Assembly: GCF_002954545.1 (NCBI RefSeq)
Contig: NZ_MSCH01000003.1
Location: 1,576,824 to 1,640,823 of the forward strand
Origin: Psychrosphaera saromensis
GTDB taxonomy: Bacteria > Pseudomonadota > Gammaproteobacteria > Enterobacterales > Alteromonadaceae
Direction of reading: 5' to 3'
Length of the DNA: 64,000 nt
Part shown: positions 46,320-56,320 of the stretch, piece after piece
Position numbering within the stretch: the first letter of the stretch is position 1
Layout of the letters: each line of letters opens with the position of its first letter
Position numbers and translations under genes: made by a program
Notes under the pieces: generated by a model
What the model saw: only the letters and a program-made list of their open reading frames with translations
Told to the model about the DNA's origin: nothing
The model's database searches: none

Positions 46320-46868
46320 TATTTTGTAGACGTTTCCTTTCGCTGATGAACTTAGTGAAAATGGGAGTAGAGCACTTTGACTTATCACAAAATTAATGTG
46401 GTCAGATGAATCAATGGGCTAGAGCAAATTGATTGTTAATTTAACATTTGCTCAAGATTATTTTGTTCACTATACTTTCCCATAACAACACCCCTCCCGC
46501 TACCCTAAGAACAGCGCCCTGCGAGGGGGGAATTTTTTCTAGACCTTCAAAAAGATTTAAAGCATGGACTTCGCTAAAAGATCTCTCACATTTGAAAACC
46601 AATGGCGTCAAATCACTTTGATTGTTAGCAATCCTCCAAAGCTAGCTTTTCGGCTAGCTTAATTTTTATTTAGCATGTTATTAACTTATTTCCCTAGCCT
46701 TTTAGGTGATTTCAAAATTAACTCTCACGTAAATATTTACTTTGTTTTTTACTAAAAAAACAGGGATGTTAATATGATTAATACTTCATCTTGGTTTGGT
46801 GTTAATTTATTGAACCAAAAACAAATTATTTAACTTATACTGTTGTTGAACATTACGGAGAGTATGAA
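46320..46868. other. Gene-poor stretch with two hairpins
   Basis: A GC-rich hairpin CCCCTC...GAGGGG (46491-46528) with a T-run (46533-46538) looks like a terminator. AAGCTAGC/GCTAGCTT (46639-46660) followed by AATTTTTATTT is a second one. A 19-codon frame at 46774-46833 has a ribosome site (AGGGA) but no recognisable product. The region ends at the CGGAG site of the histidine kinase gene. Confidence 0.6.
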
Positions 46869-49800
46869 ATTAAAAATTTAACAATCGCCTTTTATCTGTT
46901 GTTAACTGTTGTCTTTTTTTACAGTACTTCAGTGCTGTCAGCAGAACAGAGCCCGGAGCCGTCAGCTGAGCAAGGAATAGAGCCTTCAGTAGAGCTGCGC
47001 CAAAAAATACCTGCAAAATACAAACAAGAGTTGTTTGCAGGGCAAGGGCAAGATCCTTCAGAAGTTCTTACTGTTGTGGGGCTGAGCGAAAATCTGCCTT
47101 TTAGCTTTATCTTACCCGACGGCACTTTTAGTGGTTTGTATATCGAGTTCTGGAAGCTTTGGTCTAAAACAAATGGTGTGCCTATCCGTTTTGTTATGGC
47201 GCCTTTACAAGATAGCTTAGAACTCATAAAGCAAAAAAATACTATCCATTCTGGATTATTCCGTACCGATGCGCGTGCAGAGTGGGCTGATTTTTCACTC
47301 CCTATTCATAATGTGCAAACAGGTATTATTTATAATCGTTCAATTAGTGAAAAATCCAAACTCAGAGACTTAAAGTATTTAGTTATCTCTGCGCAACGTA
47401 ACAGTTACCAAGAATTCTACGTAAGAGAAAAGTATCCTGAAATTGAGTTATCTACGTTCAGCAATCTTGATGAAGGGATTGAGCAGTTAGTGGATAATAA
47501 AATTCAGGCTGTGATTGCTGAATTGCCTAGCGCTTTTGCCCATATCGCTAAAAAAGGCTTAAGTGGCGTATTTACCATTTCCAATGAAGTAATTGTTTCC
47601 AATAATGTATTTGCTCTTATGGCGAAAGGCCAGCCTGAATTATTAGCTAAAGTTAATGCGGGTATAGAAAATATCCCTATTAATAAAATCATAGATTTAG
47701 AGAAAAAGTGGCAACCTAGGTTAAAGCCTTTTTTTGAGACTGAATCTACAGTTTCTACTTTAACAGGGGCTGAACGAAAGTGGTTGTCACAGCATGCTTC
47801 TTTTAGTTTAGGTATTGATAGTCAATGGGCACCGTTTGAGTCGTTAAATGAGTTGGGCGAGCATAGCGGTATAACTGCTGATTATATTAAGTACGCAGAG
47901 CAAGAATTAAACATCGACTTTACTCCAACGCTAGGAATGACCTGGTACGAGGGATTTGAACAATTCAATCAAGGTAAGATTGATATCATGTCAGCGGTTT
48001 TCTATACGGAAGAAAGAGCCAAGACCATAAATTACACAAATGCGTATTTTGATATTCCTTCTGTATTAGTTATTAAGAAAACGGCTTTTTATGCTGAAAA
48101 CTTAGCCTCGTTAGGTGGCAAAAAGCTTGGGATAGTTGAAGGGTATGTGTTTAAAAATCTAATTCATCAAGATCATCCAACTATAAATATAGTTGATGTT
48201 AACTCAGTTGAAGATGGGCTTAGAAAGTTACAGTCCGGTGAGATTGATGCGTTTATTGATTCTATTGCTGTTATTAATTATGAAATCAATGAAAACGAAA
48301 TTAACGATCTGGTTATCACTTCATTTACCCCTTATACGCTTGAGTTAAACATGGCCGTTCGTAAAGGACTTGAGCCATTGGTATCTATTTTAAATAAAAC
48401 CTTTGCTGCAATGACTGAAAAACAAAAGTCGGCAATCGCGAATAATTGGTTATCTATTCATGTTCAGTCGGGAACCAAATTATCAACCATTATTGCATGG
48501 GTATTACCTATCACGTCATTGTTGATATTGATCATCGTTATCTTTTTCCGCATGAACAAAAGACTCAAAGTTGAAATTGACGCACGTGTGGTTAACGAGC
48601 AAAAACGAATAACCGCTCAACAAGATTTAGCCGCTCAAAAAACAGCAATGGATCAACATTCGCTGGTTTATGTAACGGATGTAAACGGTATTATTACTTA
48701 TGTTAACAATAAGTTTTGTGCCAGTAGCGGTTATAGTCGTGAAGAATTAATTGGCCAAAACCATGATATTTTAAACCCTAGTGATCATTCAAAAGATTAC
48801 TGGCGCAATATGTTGCTTGGGGTTTCCAAAGATGAATTCTGGCACGATGAAGTACGAAATAAAGCAAAGAACGGCCAACTGTATTGGGTAGATACTACCA
48901 TAGTGCCACTTTACGATAATCAGCAACAGTTGAGCGGCTTTACTTCAATTAGTACTGATATTACTCATCAAAAAGAAATCATAGCGCGTTTAGCTGAAGC
49001 AAAAAAACAAGCTGAAGTAGCCAATGAGTCAAAAACCAATTTCTTAGCCAATATGAGTCACGAAATTCGCACGCCAATGAATGGCGTAATTGGTATGACA
49101 AATCTGTTATTGGATACACAGTTAAATCCTGAGCAGAGTGGTTTTGCCAAAACCGTAAGAAACAGTGCGGAATCATTATTAAGTGTAATTAACGACATTC
49201 TTGATTATTCAAAAGTGGAAGCGGGCATGTTAGAGCTTGAACCACTTGAATTTGATTTGTCGGTATTGCTACACGACCTAGGCAGTAGTTTGGCTTTTCA
49301 GGCTCACAACAAAGGCTTAGAGCTTATTTGTCCGGCTAACTTAATGCCGTCTCAGTCATTTATTGGCGACCCTGGCCGTATACGACAAATACTCAATAAC
49401 TTAGTTGGTAATGCGATTAAATTTACCGAACAAGGCGAAGTATCAGTACACTGTAAAGTGCAAGGTGCCAGTTTAAACTCAACCACCTTGTTCTTTGAAG
49501 TAACCGACACCGGTATTGGCCTTTCGCAAGAAGATCAAAATAAACTGTTTGAACGTTTTAGTCAGGCGGATGGTTCAACTACTCGTAAATATGGCGGCAC
49601 AGGATTAGGCTTATCCATAAGTAAGCAATTAGTTGAGCTTATGGGCGGTAAAATAGGAATAAACAGTGTTAAAGGTGAAGGTTCAACATTCTGGTTTACA
49701 GTGAATGTGGCCAATTCCAGCAAAAAGTTAATTACAGAATCTTATGACAGTTTAAAAGACCAAAAAATACTGGTGGTTGATGATAATTTAACCAACCGTA

Positions 49801-50579
49801 CATTGTTAGGTTTACTGCTTACTAAGTGGAAAGTTGAACATACTTTGGTCGACAGTGGGCCGCTTGCGCTAGAAGCTCTAAGACAAGCCGTTGAAAAAGA
49901 CGTTCCTTATAATATTGCTATCCTCGACATGCAAATGCCTGAAATGAATGGTTTTCAACTTGCTGAAAAAATTAAGCAAGATAGTCGCCTTTGCTCTGAT
50001 CTGAGCTTAATGATGCTGACATCACAAGGTAAACGTGGGGATGCGACAAAATTAAAGGCCGCTGGCTTTAGTGGCTATCTTAATAAACCGATAGATCAGT
50101 CTATTCTTTACAATAGTTTACTCACCATAACTGGGGTTAATTCTCCAGATCAATCGTTAATCACTGCCTACAGTGCGCGCGAGTATCCAAAATTTAAAGC
50201 AAGAATATTGGTGGTTGAAGACAATCCGGTTAATCAAAAAGTGGCTCAAGGTTTATTGAAAAAGTTTGGCGTTCAAGTCGATTTAGCTGCAAATGGACAA
50301 GAAGCTTTGCACTCGTTAGAACATTTACCTTTTGACTTAGTTCTAATGGACTGTCAAATGCCAGTAATGGATGGTTATGAAGCGACTCAACAAATTCGTC
50401 TTGAGGACTCTAAAGTCCTTGACCGTGGAATTCCAATCATAGCAATGACGGCAAATTCAATGCAGGGCGATAAAGAAAAATGTTTGGCGGCAGGAATGGA
50501 TGATTTTATTTCTAAGCCGGTAAGCCCAAGTAAGTTACAAGAGGCATTAACGCGTTGGTTATCCGAATTTAAATCTTAA
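46869..50579 (+). CDS. Hybrid sensor histidine kinase with two SBP sensor domains
   Basis: The frame encodes two periplasmic SBP_bac_3 domains (about residues 50-285 and 300-530), a membrane helix (about 540), a PAS domain (about 580-700), HisKA with His731 ([12 protein letters not shown]), HATPase, and two receiver domains with Asp near 1020 and 1161. There is no HPt domain. The start is unclear: the good site CGGAG is followed by ATG at 46864 in another frame that stops after five codons. In the kinase frame the first usual codon is TTG at 46899, which cuts the signal peptide short. Starting with ATT at 46869, 8 nt after CGGAG, gives [19 protein letters not shown] and a full signal peptide, so that coordinate is used here. 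Confidence 0.85.
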   Translation: MKNLTIAFYLLLTVVFFYSTSVLSAEQSPEPSAEQGIEPSVELRQKIPAKYKQELFAGQGQDPSEVLTVVGLSENLPFSFILPDGTFSGLYIEFWKLWSKTNGVPIRFVMAPLQDSLELIKQKNTIHSGLFRTDARAEWADFSLPIHNVQTGIIYNRSISEKSKLRDLKYLVISAQRNSYQEFYVREKYPEIELSTFSNLDEGIEQLVDNKIQAVIAELPSAFAHIAKKGLSGVFTISNEVIVSNNVFALMAKGQPELLAKVNAGIENIPINKIIDLEKKWQPRLKPFFETESTVSTLTGAERKWLSQHASFSLGIDSQWAPFESLNELGEHSGITADYIKYAEQELNIDFTPTLGMTWYEGFEQFNQGKIDIMSAVFYTEERAKTINYTNAYFDIPSVLVIKKTAFYAENLASLGGKKLGIVEGYVFKNLIHQDHPTINIVDVNSVEDGLRKLQSGEIDAFIDSIAVINYEINENEINDLVITSFTPYTLELNMAVRKGLEPLVSILNKTFAAMTEKQKSAIANNWLSIHVQSGTKLSTIIAWVLPITSLLILIIVIFFRMNKRLKVEIDARVVNEQKRITAQQDLAAQKTAMDQHSLVYVTDVNGIITYVNNKFCASSGYSREELIGQNHDILNPSDHSKDYWRNMLLGVSKDEFWHDEVRNKAKNGQLYWVDTTIVPLYDNQQQLSGFTSISTDITHQKEIIARLAEAKKQAEVANESKTNFLANMSHEIRTPMNGVIGMTNLLLDTQLNPEQSGFAKTVRNSAESLLSVINDILDYSKVEAGMLELEPLEFDLSVLLHDLGSSLAFQAHNKGLELICPANLMPSQSFIGDPGRIRQILNNLVGNAIKFTEQGEVSVHCKVQGASLNSTTLFFEVTDTGIGLSQEDQNKLFERFSQADGSTTRKYGGTGLGLSISKQLVELMGGKIGINSVKGEGSTFWFTVNVANSSKKLITESYDSLKDQKILVVDDNLTNRTLLGLLLTKWKVEHTLVDSGPLALEALRQAVEKDVPYNIAILDMQMPEMNGFQLAEKIKQDSRLCSDLSLMMLTSQGKRGDATKLKAAGFSGYLNKPIDQSILYNSLLTITGVNSPDQSLITAYSAREYPKFKARILVVEDNPVNQKVAQGLLKKFGVQVDLAANGQEALHSLEHLPFDLVLMDCQMPVMDGYEATQQIRLEDSKVLDRGIPIIAMTANSMQGDKEKCLAAGMDDFISKPVSPSKLQEALTRWLSEFKS

Positions 50580-50729
50580 ATTAATTTAAGTAGATGATCA
50601 CAGGCCCATCAAAAGTATTAAGTGCAAATCAAGTTTAGACGTATTAATAAGTCGGTTAACTATAAACTTCTTGTATCTAATTGTTTTATGGGTGATATTT
50701 AGACAGTTTTTTATTTGTAGGGAAGTACT

Positions 50730-51833
50730 ATGAAGTCGATTAAATCAAATTTCAAAGAAAGTTTTTTATTCAAATCTGCGGTTACCGCATTTTTATTTTC
50801 TATATTACTCGGTTGTACTAGTAACTCTGATGAGTCAGCTGAAGAAACTGTAGCCACAACTCCAGAAGTTGTCGTTGCTCCTCTTGCTGAGCCAGAAGCC
50901 GCTCCTGTTGAAGTCGAAGAGCCTGAACCAACTCCTGAGCCTGAACCAAAACCTGCACCTCAGCCAATACCAGCTCCAATTGTGGTTAAGCAAGAAGTTG
51001 CAGCGCCTGCGGCGGACAAACTAAAAACGGTTAAGAAAAAGGTTGTAGTTGAAGCTGAAGTAGAAGATGACTTCCAAGACGTTCGATTAGATTTACCTGA
51101 ACCACAAGAACTAGGTTTAGAAGATCCTGAAGAACAAGAACAAGTTGTTGAGTTCGATATCACTTCGGACGATGCCCTAGTGCTAAATGGCGACGATGAC
51201 GAACTTAATGATGCTAGTGAGCCGTTAGTTGCAGAGCCGGTTGAAATGACAGACCGTGAAAAAGATATTCAATTAGCTGCTCGTGTCGATAGAGCTTTAA
51301 CTAGATTAGCAAACGCAAAATATACATTTAACCCGAAAAAAGAATTGGTTGTTGGTGATGCATTTGAAGTTGAAGCGGTAATGCAGTTATCTAGTCTTAT
51401 CAATCAAGATTCTGGTTTACTGCCAGATGTTGAGTCTTTGGTAGGCCAAATGAAAGTTGATGAGTTTGTTCACATTGAACTAGAAGCATCAAACTCTGAA
51501 GCACTTACTATTGTAGCGGTTTCAAATCCTGATCAAGCAATCTCAACTTCTTTTACGCCTAAATGGCGTTGGTCTGTATTGGCTAATCAAGAAGGCGCAC
51601 ATAAAATATTTTTAAAAGTAACACCTTTTATTAATCTAGAAAATCGTGATGGTAGCTTAGTTAAAAATGAAGGACGTAAGAAAACCATCATTGAAGACCT
51701 TAACGTAGTCGCTAAACCATTCAATTTCTGGGACTGGATCACAACCACAGTTGGGATGATAAGTGCCATTATTGCTATTTTGGTAGTTGGTGGCTTAATC
51801 GTTGTCGTACCTAACTTAGTTAGCAAAAAGTAG
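50730..51833 (+). CDS. Proline/glutamate-rich lipoprotein with C-terminal membrane helix, unknown function
   Basis: This 367-aa protein has a lipoprotein signal (SILLGC), a long Pro/Glu/Val-rich spacer (about residues 35-150), a probable beta domain (about 180-330, with PKWRWSVLANQEGAHKIFLKVTP) and a C-terminal membrane helix (about 340-362). The WRWSV...GxHxxxLxV pattern also occurs in extracellular parts of some bacterial effector proteins, but I cannot name the family. The spacer suggests that it spans the periplasm, anchored at both ends. An AGGGAAG site precedes the ATG, and a strong terminator follows. Confidence 0.75.
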   Translation: MKSIKSNFKESFLFKSAVTAFLFSILLGCTSNSDESAEETVATTPEVVVAPLAEPEAAPVEVEEPEPTPEPEPKPAPQPIPAPIVVKQEVAAPAADKLKTVKKKVVVEAEVEDDFQDVRLDLPEPQELGLEDPEEQEQVVEFDITSDDALVLNGDDDELNDASEPLVAEPVEMTDREKDIQLAARVDRALTRLANAKYTFNPKKELVVGDAFEVEAVMQLSSLINQDSGLLPDVESLVGQMKVDEFVHIELEASNSEALTIVAVSNPDQAISTSFTPKWRWSVLANQEGAHKIFLKVTPFINLENRDGSLVKNEGRKKTIIEDLNVVAKPFNFWDWITTTVGMISAIIAILVVGGLIVVVPNLVSKK

Positions 51834-51881
51834 ACGTTAAATAGTTAACAACATGATGTAACTAAAGCGATAATTTTACAT

Positions 51882-51912
51882 AAAAAAACCAGTCTAATGA
51901 CTGGTTTTTTTT
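51882..51912 (+). terminator. Terminator after the lipoprotein gene
   Basis: AACCAGTC and GACTGGTT pair around a TAAT loop, with seven A residues before and eight T residues after. Confidence 0.93.
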
Positions 51913-52094
51913 GCTTTCAGCTTTTAAACGGGATGTTTAAAAGCCTAACTTTTAAAGCTGACATTTTAAGGGTCATAGTTAAAGTACTCAATGGCCGTTA
52001 AAGCAAAGCTAGCTGGAACGTTGGAGCTTTATTAGCTGAAACGTACATTGGATCAAGCTGCTGTACCTGAAAGGCACAACAGCTCCCGCTAGGC

Positions 52095-53903
52095 TTACTT
52101 CAATATAGTCACTTTAGGTGGTTGCATTGCAATGATCATATCGCCTACATCCGGTACGTATTCACCATTTACGGTAAATGGAATAACACGAACGTAATCT
52201 TCATCCTCAAGGTGTTGTAACACAAATAAAGGAATTGCCTCTTTATTCACTTCTAAATAATTATCCCAAGTAAATGCCTCAGCGAGTTTAGTGGCACTGA
52301 CTTTTCCGCCTTTGGCAATTAAATTACTTAACACCGAAAACGATACATTAGCGCCAAATAAGTTTTGACGAGACAAGAAGGTCAAGCTGTCGTTATTGGC
52401 TCTTGAATGGGCACTTGACGATTTTAATGAGTAAACGTTTTTCTCACCAAGAATATGCGAGAAGTATTGCACACCCAAAGCATTGTTATGGCGATTAGGC
52501 GACAAACCTATTAAGGTTTTTAAGTTCGACATAGGTAAGAAGCGCTCTGCTTGAGCCGCTTGTGGATTACCAAAATAACTTTTAAGTCCAACCATACGTG
52601 CTAAACGACAGTTTTCCCAAGCAGGGTCTGAAAGGTACACATCCACTTCTTGCTCTTGCAGCACTTTAGCAATGGCACGGGCAACGTGGTTGGCTCCAAT
52701 AATAATAACGGTAGATGGTCTTTTTTGACGTATCTTTAATAACTTAGCCAAAGGAATGGCCGTTAAGCTTTGCAGTACAACCGTCACAATGATCACGAGG
52801 AAAATAATAGGCACTATTTTATCAGCACCTTGTATTCCAGCCTGGCTCATACTGAGCGCAAAAACAGAACCTACTGCAGCGGCAACTATGCCACGCGGTG
52901 CAATCCAAGATAATATGGTTTTAGCACGCCAGTTTAAGTTTGATTTATAGGTGGAAAGCGCAATACAAATAGGGCGCGCCACAAACAAAACAATTAACAT
53001 AAAGAATATGACATTAGGGCCTAATAGAAGTAACTCTGAAATCTCTAATCGGGCGGCGAGTAAAATAAATAATACCGAAATTAGTATTTGCGAAAGGTCT
53101 TCTTTAAATTCAAGAATGGAGTCGAGCTCTAAGTCGTCTTGATTAGCTAAGTAAATACCAAATACGGTGACCGCTAATAAACCAGACTCGTGGCTAATGG
53201 CATTAGAAATGGTAAAACTTATTAATACAAAAGATAACACGCCAAACTTTTGCAAATTATACGGCAGCCACTCTTTTTGAATGACCAAATTGGTAATGTA
53301 ACCGGCAACTATACCTATACTAAGACCAAGCCCTACAGTAGTTACTAAGGCAATTAAGGTATGACTGAATACACCAGAAGTACCAGATAACATTACGGCT
53401 TCAAAAACCAATACCGCAAACAGTGCGCCAATTGGGTCAATGACGATACCTTCCCAACGTAAAATTCTGTCTATCTCTTCAGTTGGTCGCATGGCATTTA
53501 ATAGCGGAGCGGTCACAGTTGGACCTGTAACCACCAACACGGCACCAACAACAGCAGCAATGCGCCAATCTACTCCAAGTAACCAATAACAGCTGTAGCC
53601 GATTATGATGGCTGTGGCTATCATGCCAATTGAGCAAAGATTCCGTACTACGTTACCTATGCCTTTAAGTTCTTTAAAATGTAAGGTTAGTGAACCTTCA
53701 AATAAAATAACCGCAACGGATAAGGATATTATTGGGAATAACAAATCACCAAAAATAGCATCTGGGTCAACAACAGAAAAAACAGGTCCGAGTAATAAAC
53801 CTGTAACTAAAAGAAATAGGATTGCTGGTATTCGAGCTACCCAAGCTAACCACTGTGCTAACAAGGCACATAAGCCGATACCTGCAATATATAATGCTGT
53901 CAT
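52095..53903 (-). CDS. CPA-type cation:proton antiporter with TrkA-N domain
   Basis: This 602-aa protein has about twelve membrane helices (residues 1-385) of the sodium/hydrogen exchanger fold, with the conserved GAVLVVTGPTVTAPLL and DPIGALFAVLVFE regions that carry the transport acidic residues. It ends with a cytoplasmic NAD-binding-type domain (about 395-510) and a C-terminal regulatory part. It likely exchanges sodium or potassium for protons in pH or salt balance. It stands alone; a 180-bp gap with short GCGCTGGTTTATT repeats separates it from the rhodanese gene. Confidence 0.87.
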   Translation of the reverse strand: MTALYIAGIGLCALLAQWLAWVARIPAILFLLVTGLLLGPVFSVVDPDAIFGDLLFPIISLSVAVILFEGSLTLHFKELKGIGNVVRNLCSIGMIATAIIIGYSCYWLLGVDWRIAAVVGAVLVVTGPTVTAPLLNAMRPTEEIDRILRWEGIVIDPIGALFAVLVFEAVMLSGTSGVFSHTLIALVTTVGLGLSIGIVAGYITNLVIQKEWLPYNLQKFGVLSFVLISFTISNAISHESGLLAVTVFGIYLANQDDLELDSILEFKEDLSQILISVLFILLAARLEISELLLLGPNVIFFMLIVLFVARPICIALSTYKSNLNWRAKTILSWIAPRGIVAAAVGSVFALSMSQAGIQGADKIVPIIFLVIIVTVVLQSLTAIPLAKLLKIRQKRPSTVIIIGANHVARAIAKVLQEQEVDVYLSDPAWENCRLARMVGLKSYFGNPQAAQAERFLPMSNLKTLIGLSPNRHNNALGVQYFSHILGEKNVYSLKSSSAHSRANNDSLTFLSRQNLFGANVSFSVLSNLIAKGGKVSATKLAEAFTWDNYLEVNKEAIPLFVLQHLEDEDYVRVIPFTVNGEYVPDVGDMIIAMQPPKVTILK

Positions 53904-54084
53904 TTAATGCTCTTTAATTTGAAATGTTGTATTGAATAACTCAATAAGTATGAGGGTAAATATTGTGGTGTAAAAGTTATTTATAAAAGACTTTAATTTA
54001 ACTATCACTCATCACGTTTGTATTGTTGTTTATCTTATTCAGCGCGCTGGTTTATTCCGTGCGCTGGTTTATTTAGTAACTGGC

Positions 54085-54465
54085 TTATTTAGTAACAGTT
54101 AATGGCAAACCTTTGTCTACCCAATCCAGCATGTCACCTTGTAAATGTAATATATTGGTCACGCCATTTTTCATTAACATATTTTCTGCTTTTGTTGCAC
54201 GTGCGCCACTTCTGCAATGAACAACTAGTGGTTTATCTAATGCTTTTAATCTTTCTACTTCATCTAATACCGCGTAATGAGGAATATTGATTGCACCTGC
54301 AATATGACCTTCGGCAAATTCGTCAGCCGAGCGCACATCTAATACTACATAGTCTTGTTGGTTTTTTAGCAATTCAGCGGATGTGATCAGCTTATTGGTG
54401 CCGCTGTAACCTGCAAACACCGAGGTGCTAAACAACATGGTGATGAACAATAGTAATTTTTTCAT
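54085..54465 (-). CDS. Periplasmic rhodanese-like protein
   Basis: This 126-aa protein has a signal peptide cleaved after about residue 18 (STSVFA) and a single rhodanese domain. The catalytic Cys84 is in VVHCRSGARA, and the DVRSADEFAEGHIAGAINIP block matches PspE and GlpE types. It would move sulfane sulfur to an acceptor in the periplasm. It lies 24 bp after the CobD-like gene on the same strand, so a shared transcript mtnN-cobD-rhodanese is likely. Confidence 0.9.
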   Translation of the reverse strand: MKKLLLFITMLFSTSVFAGYSGTNKLITSAELLKNQQDYVVLDVRSADEFAEGHIAGAINIPHYAVLDEVERLKALDKPLVVHCRSGARATKAENMLMKNGVTNILHLQGDMLDWVDKGLPLTVTK

Positions 54466-54489
54466 TTTAAATGCCTTGTAGAATTAGCT

Positions 54490-55467
54490 CTAGTGGAAGT
54501 TATTAGTGAAATATAATGTAGTTAAAGTAATGATATTAAACAAGATGAAAGTGGCTCTAAATCGGTTATTCCAATGAACAAGTACACCTATGGCTGATGG
54601 ATCAAGTGGTGCACCTTGGTTGATACGGGGACGACCAATTTTTTGTTGCTGCAACATTAATGGTCCTGCGAGCTCAGACTTACACCCTGCAGAAACTATG
54701 CTTAACCAAACCAGTTGATTAAATGACGATGCTTTCGCATGTTGCCACTGATGTTTTGTCACTTTGACATACTTGCCCCAATGAGGACTCGACTTAAAGA
54801 CAGAGTAAATAGGCGCAATAATAACAGTCGGTAAAAACTCAATGGTGTTTTTTACTTTAAAAACGGCTTTGCCAAAGTACTGTAATTTCACATGTTTGGG
54901 CTGCCATACAATGTAAGCCTCCAGTAAGGCGCGGTACATTAACGCGGTCAAACCATCAAACAGCAAAAATAAAAGAATTGGGGTTAGCCAAAAAGACACA
55001 AAACGTTTTATTAAGCTCTCTAGGGTGAGCTTGTTTATGCCTAATTCACTTAGTCGGCTTACATCAAATTCAGTAATATGGGCCAATATAGTTCGGGCTG
55101 CCGACTTTTGACCTTGTGTAATACAAGCTTGAACGGCACTGGCTTGATTCGCCACACTTTGATAACCCAAGGCAAAATATAACAATATTGCTTGAGTCCA
55201 AATATCGTTGGTTACCGCAAACAAAATAGAGCCAAGGATAACGCCAATCAAAAACAAATAAGTGCCAAGGGCTAACCACCCCGCTAGCATTTGCTGATTT
55301 TGAGAGCCTGATTGTGCGACTTTATTTGAAATAGAACTGGCAAGCACGTTAAACATATATGCTGGGGTAAATTTACTGGCAAGTGGAAACAGCCACTCTA
55401 AAAGTAAAACCAGAGTTAAGGCAATTAACTCTGGGTAAACAGCAATTACTGAAGTGATTAATTCCAT
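54490..55467 (-). CDS. CobD/CbiB-like membrane protein
   Basis: This 325-aa protein has about five membrane helices and distant CbiB features, such as LYFALGYQSVANQASAVQACITQG and an FDVSRLSELGI block in place of the usual RDTxxLxxxGI. The ENxxDG segment expected next reads LIKRFVSFW. CbiB attaches the aminopropanol arm to cobyrate, but no other cobalamin genes are nearby and key blocks are altered, so the enzyme activity is doubtful. It starts one base after the mtnN stop, so the two are coupled. Confidence 0.65.
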   Translation of the reverse strand: MELITSVIAVYPELIALTLVLLLEWLFPLASKFTPAYMFNVLASSISNKVAQSGSQNQQMLAGWLALGTYLFLIGVILGSILFAVTNDIWTQAILLYFALGYQSVANQASAVQACITQGQKSAARTILAHITEFDVSRLSELGINKLTLESLIKRFVSFWLTPILLFLLFDGLTALMYRALLEAYIVWQPKHVKLQYFGKAVFKVKNTIEFLPTVIIAPIYSVFKSSPHWGKYVKVTKHQWQHAKASSFNQLVWLSIVSAGCKSELAGPLMLQQQKIGRPRINQGAPLDPSAIGVLVHWNNRFRATFILFNIITLTTLYFTNNFH

Positions 55468-55468
55468 A

Positions 55469-56161
55469 TTAAAGCTGACTTAAAATATCCAGCATAAGTG
55501 CAGAAGAGTTTTTAGAAGCAACTTCTAAATACGCATCAAAACTCATTGGCGATTCTTGTCCTGCTATGTCTGACAAAGAACGAATAACTAAAAATGGTGT
55601 TTTTAATTGATGGCAAGTTTGTGCAATCGCTGCGCCTTCCATTTCTACCGCTAGCATAGTTGGGAAACGTTCACGGGTTTGATTAATGCGTTCCGGATCA
55701 CACATAAAACTGTCGCCAGTGGCAATAAGACCCACTTTACTAGTGATACCATCTAAATTGGCTATGCACTTTTGGGCAACACTAATTAATTTTTCATCGG
55801 CACTAAACGTCGCTGGCATGCCAGGTACTTGACCAAATTCATAATTAAATGCCGTTACGTCAACATCGTGGTGAACAAGTTCATTACCTACGGCAATATC
55901 ACCTACCTTTAACGCAGGATCAAAACCGCCTGCAGAACCCGTATTGATAACGTACTTAGGTGAGAATCTTTCGATGACTAATGTTGTGGCTATAGTTGAT
56001 GCAACTTTACCAATGCCTGACTGTACTAAAACCACATCTTGGTTATTTAGTTCACCAGAGTAAAAAGTGAAGTCAGCAATTTTTGTTTCAACTCGGTTGT
56101 TGATTTTGTCTTTTAAAATGGCAACTTCTTGTTCCATTGCACCTATGATAGCGATAGTCAT
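55469..56161 (-). CDS. mtnN: 5'-methylthioadenosine/S-adenosylhomocysteine nucleosidase
   Basis: MtnN cleaves adenine from methylthioadenosine and S-adenosylhomocysteine in methyl-group and autoinducer-2 metabolism. The 230-aa protein has IGAMEQEVAILKD at the start, the NTGSAGGFDP phosphate-like loop and AVEMEGAAIAQTC with the catalytic and ribose-binding Glu residues, and the late RSLSDIAG block carries the catalytic Asp. An AAGGG site precedes the ATG. It is the first gene before the CobD-like one. Confidence 0.95.
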   Translation of the reverse strand: MTIAIIGAMEQEVAILKDKINNRVETKIADFTFYSGELNNQDVVLVQSGIGKVASTIATTLVIERFSPKYVINTGSAGGFDPALKVGDIAVGNELVHHDVDVTAFNYEFGQVPGMPATFSADEKLISVAQKCIANLDGITSKVGLIATGDSFMCDPERINQTRERFPTMLAVEMEGAAIAQTCHQLKTPFLVIRSLSDIAGQESPMSFDAYLEVASKNSSALMLDILSQL

Positions 56162-56243
56162 ATTTGACCCTTCATTATAAAATTTGTCACAGTATAAAAT
56201 AAACAGCTTTGAAAGCTAACTCATTTATCTAAAATCTGAGATC

Positions 56244-56272
56244 AAAAAAAGGAGGGGTTACCTCCTTTTTAA
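56244..56272. terminator. Terminator of the DUF2726 gene
   Basis: AAAAGGAGG and CCTCCTTTT pair around a 5-nt loop, with an A-run on the left. On the minus strand it lies about 50 bp past the stop at 56321. Confidence 0.88.
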
Positions 56273-56320
56273 TAATTGTTATTTTAAAGCGTATGTTTTT
56301 ATAAACTTAAGCGCATTTCT

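Noticed and set aside
46540-46610. Possible remnant of an integrase end (FKAW, 13 bp shared with the recombinase at 41490)
   Set aside because: Only a 13-bp match is visible and the following residues do not align with LGHES. Chance is likely.
46774-46833. 19-codon frame with a ribosome site before the histidine kinase
   Set aside because: It has no recognisable features and sits in a gene-poor AT-rich stretch. It may be a chance frame or a leader, but nothing in it supports a function.
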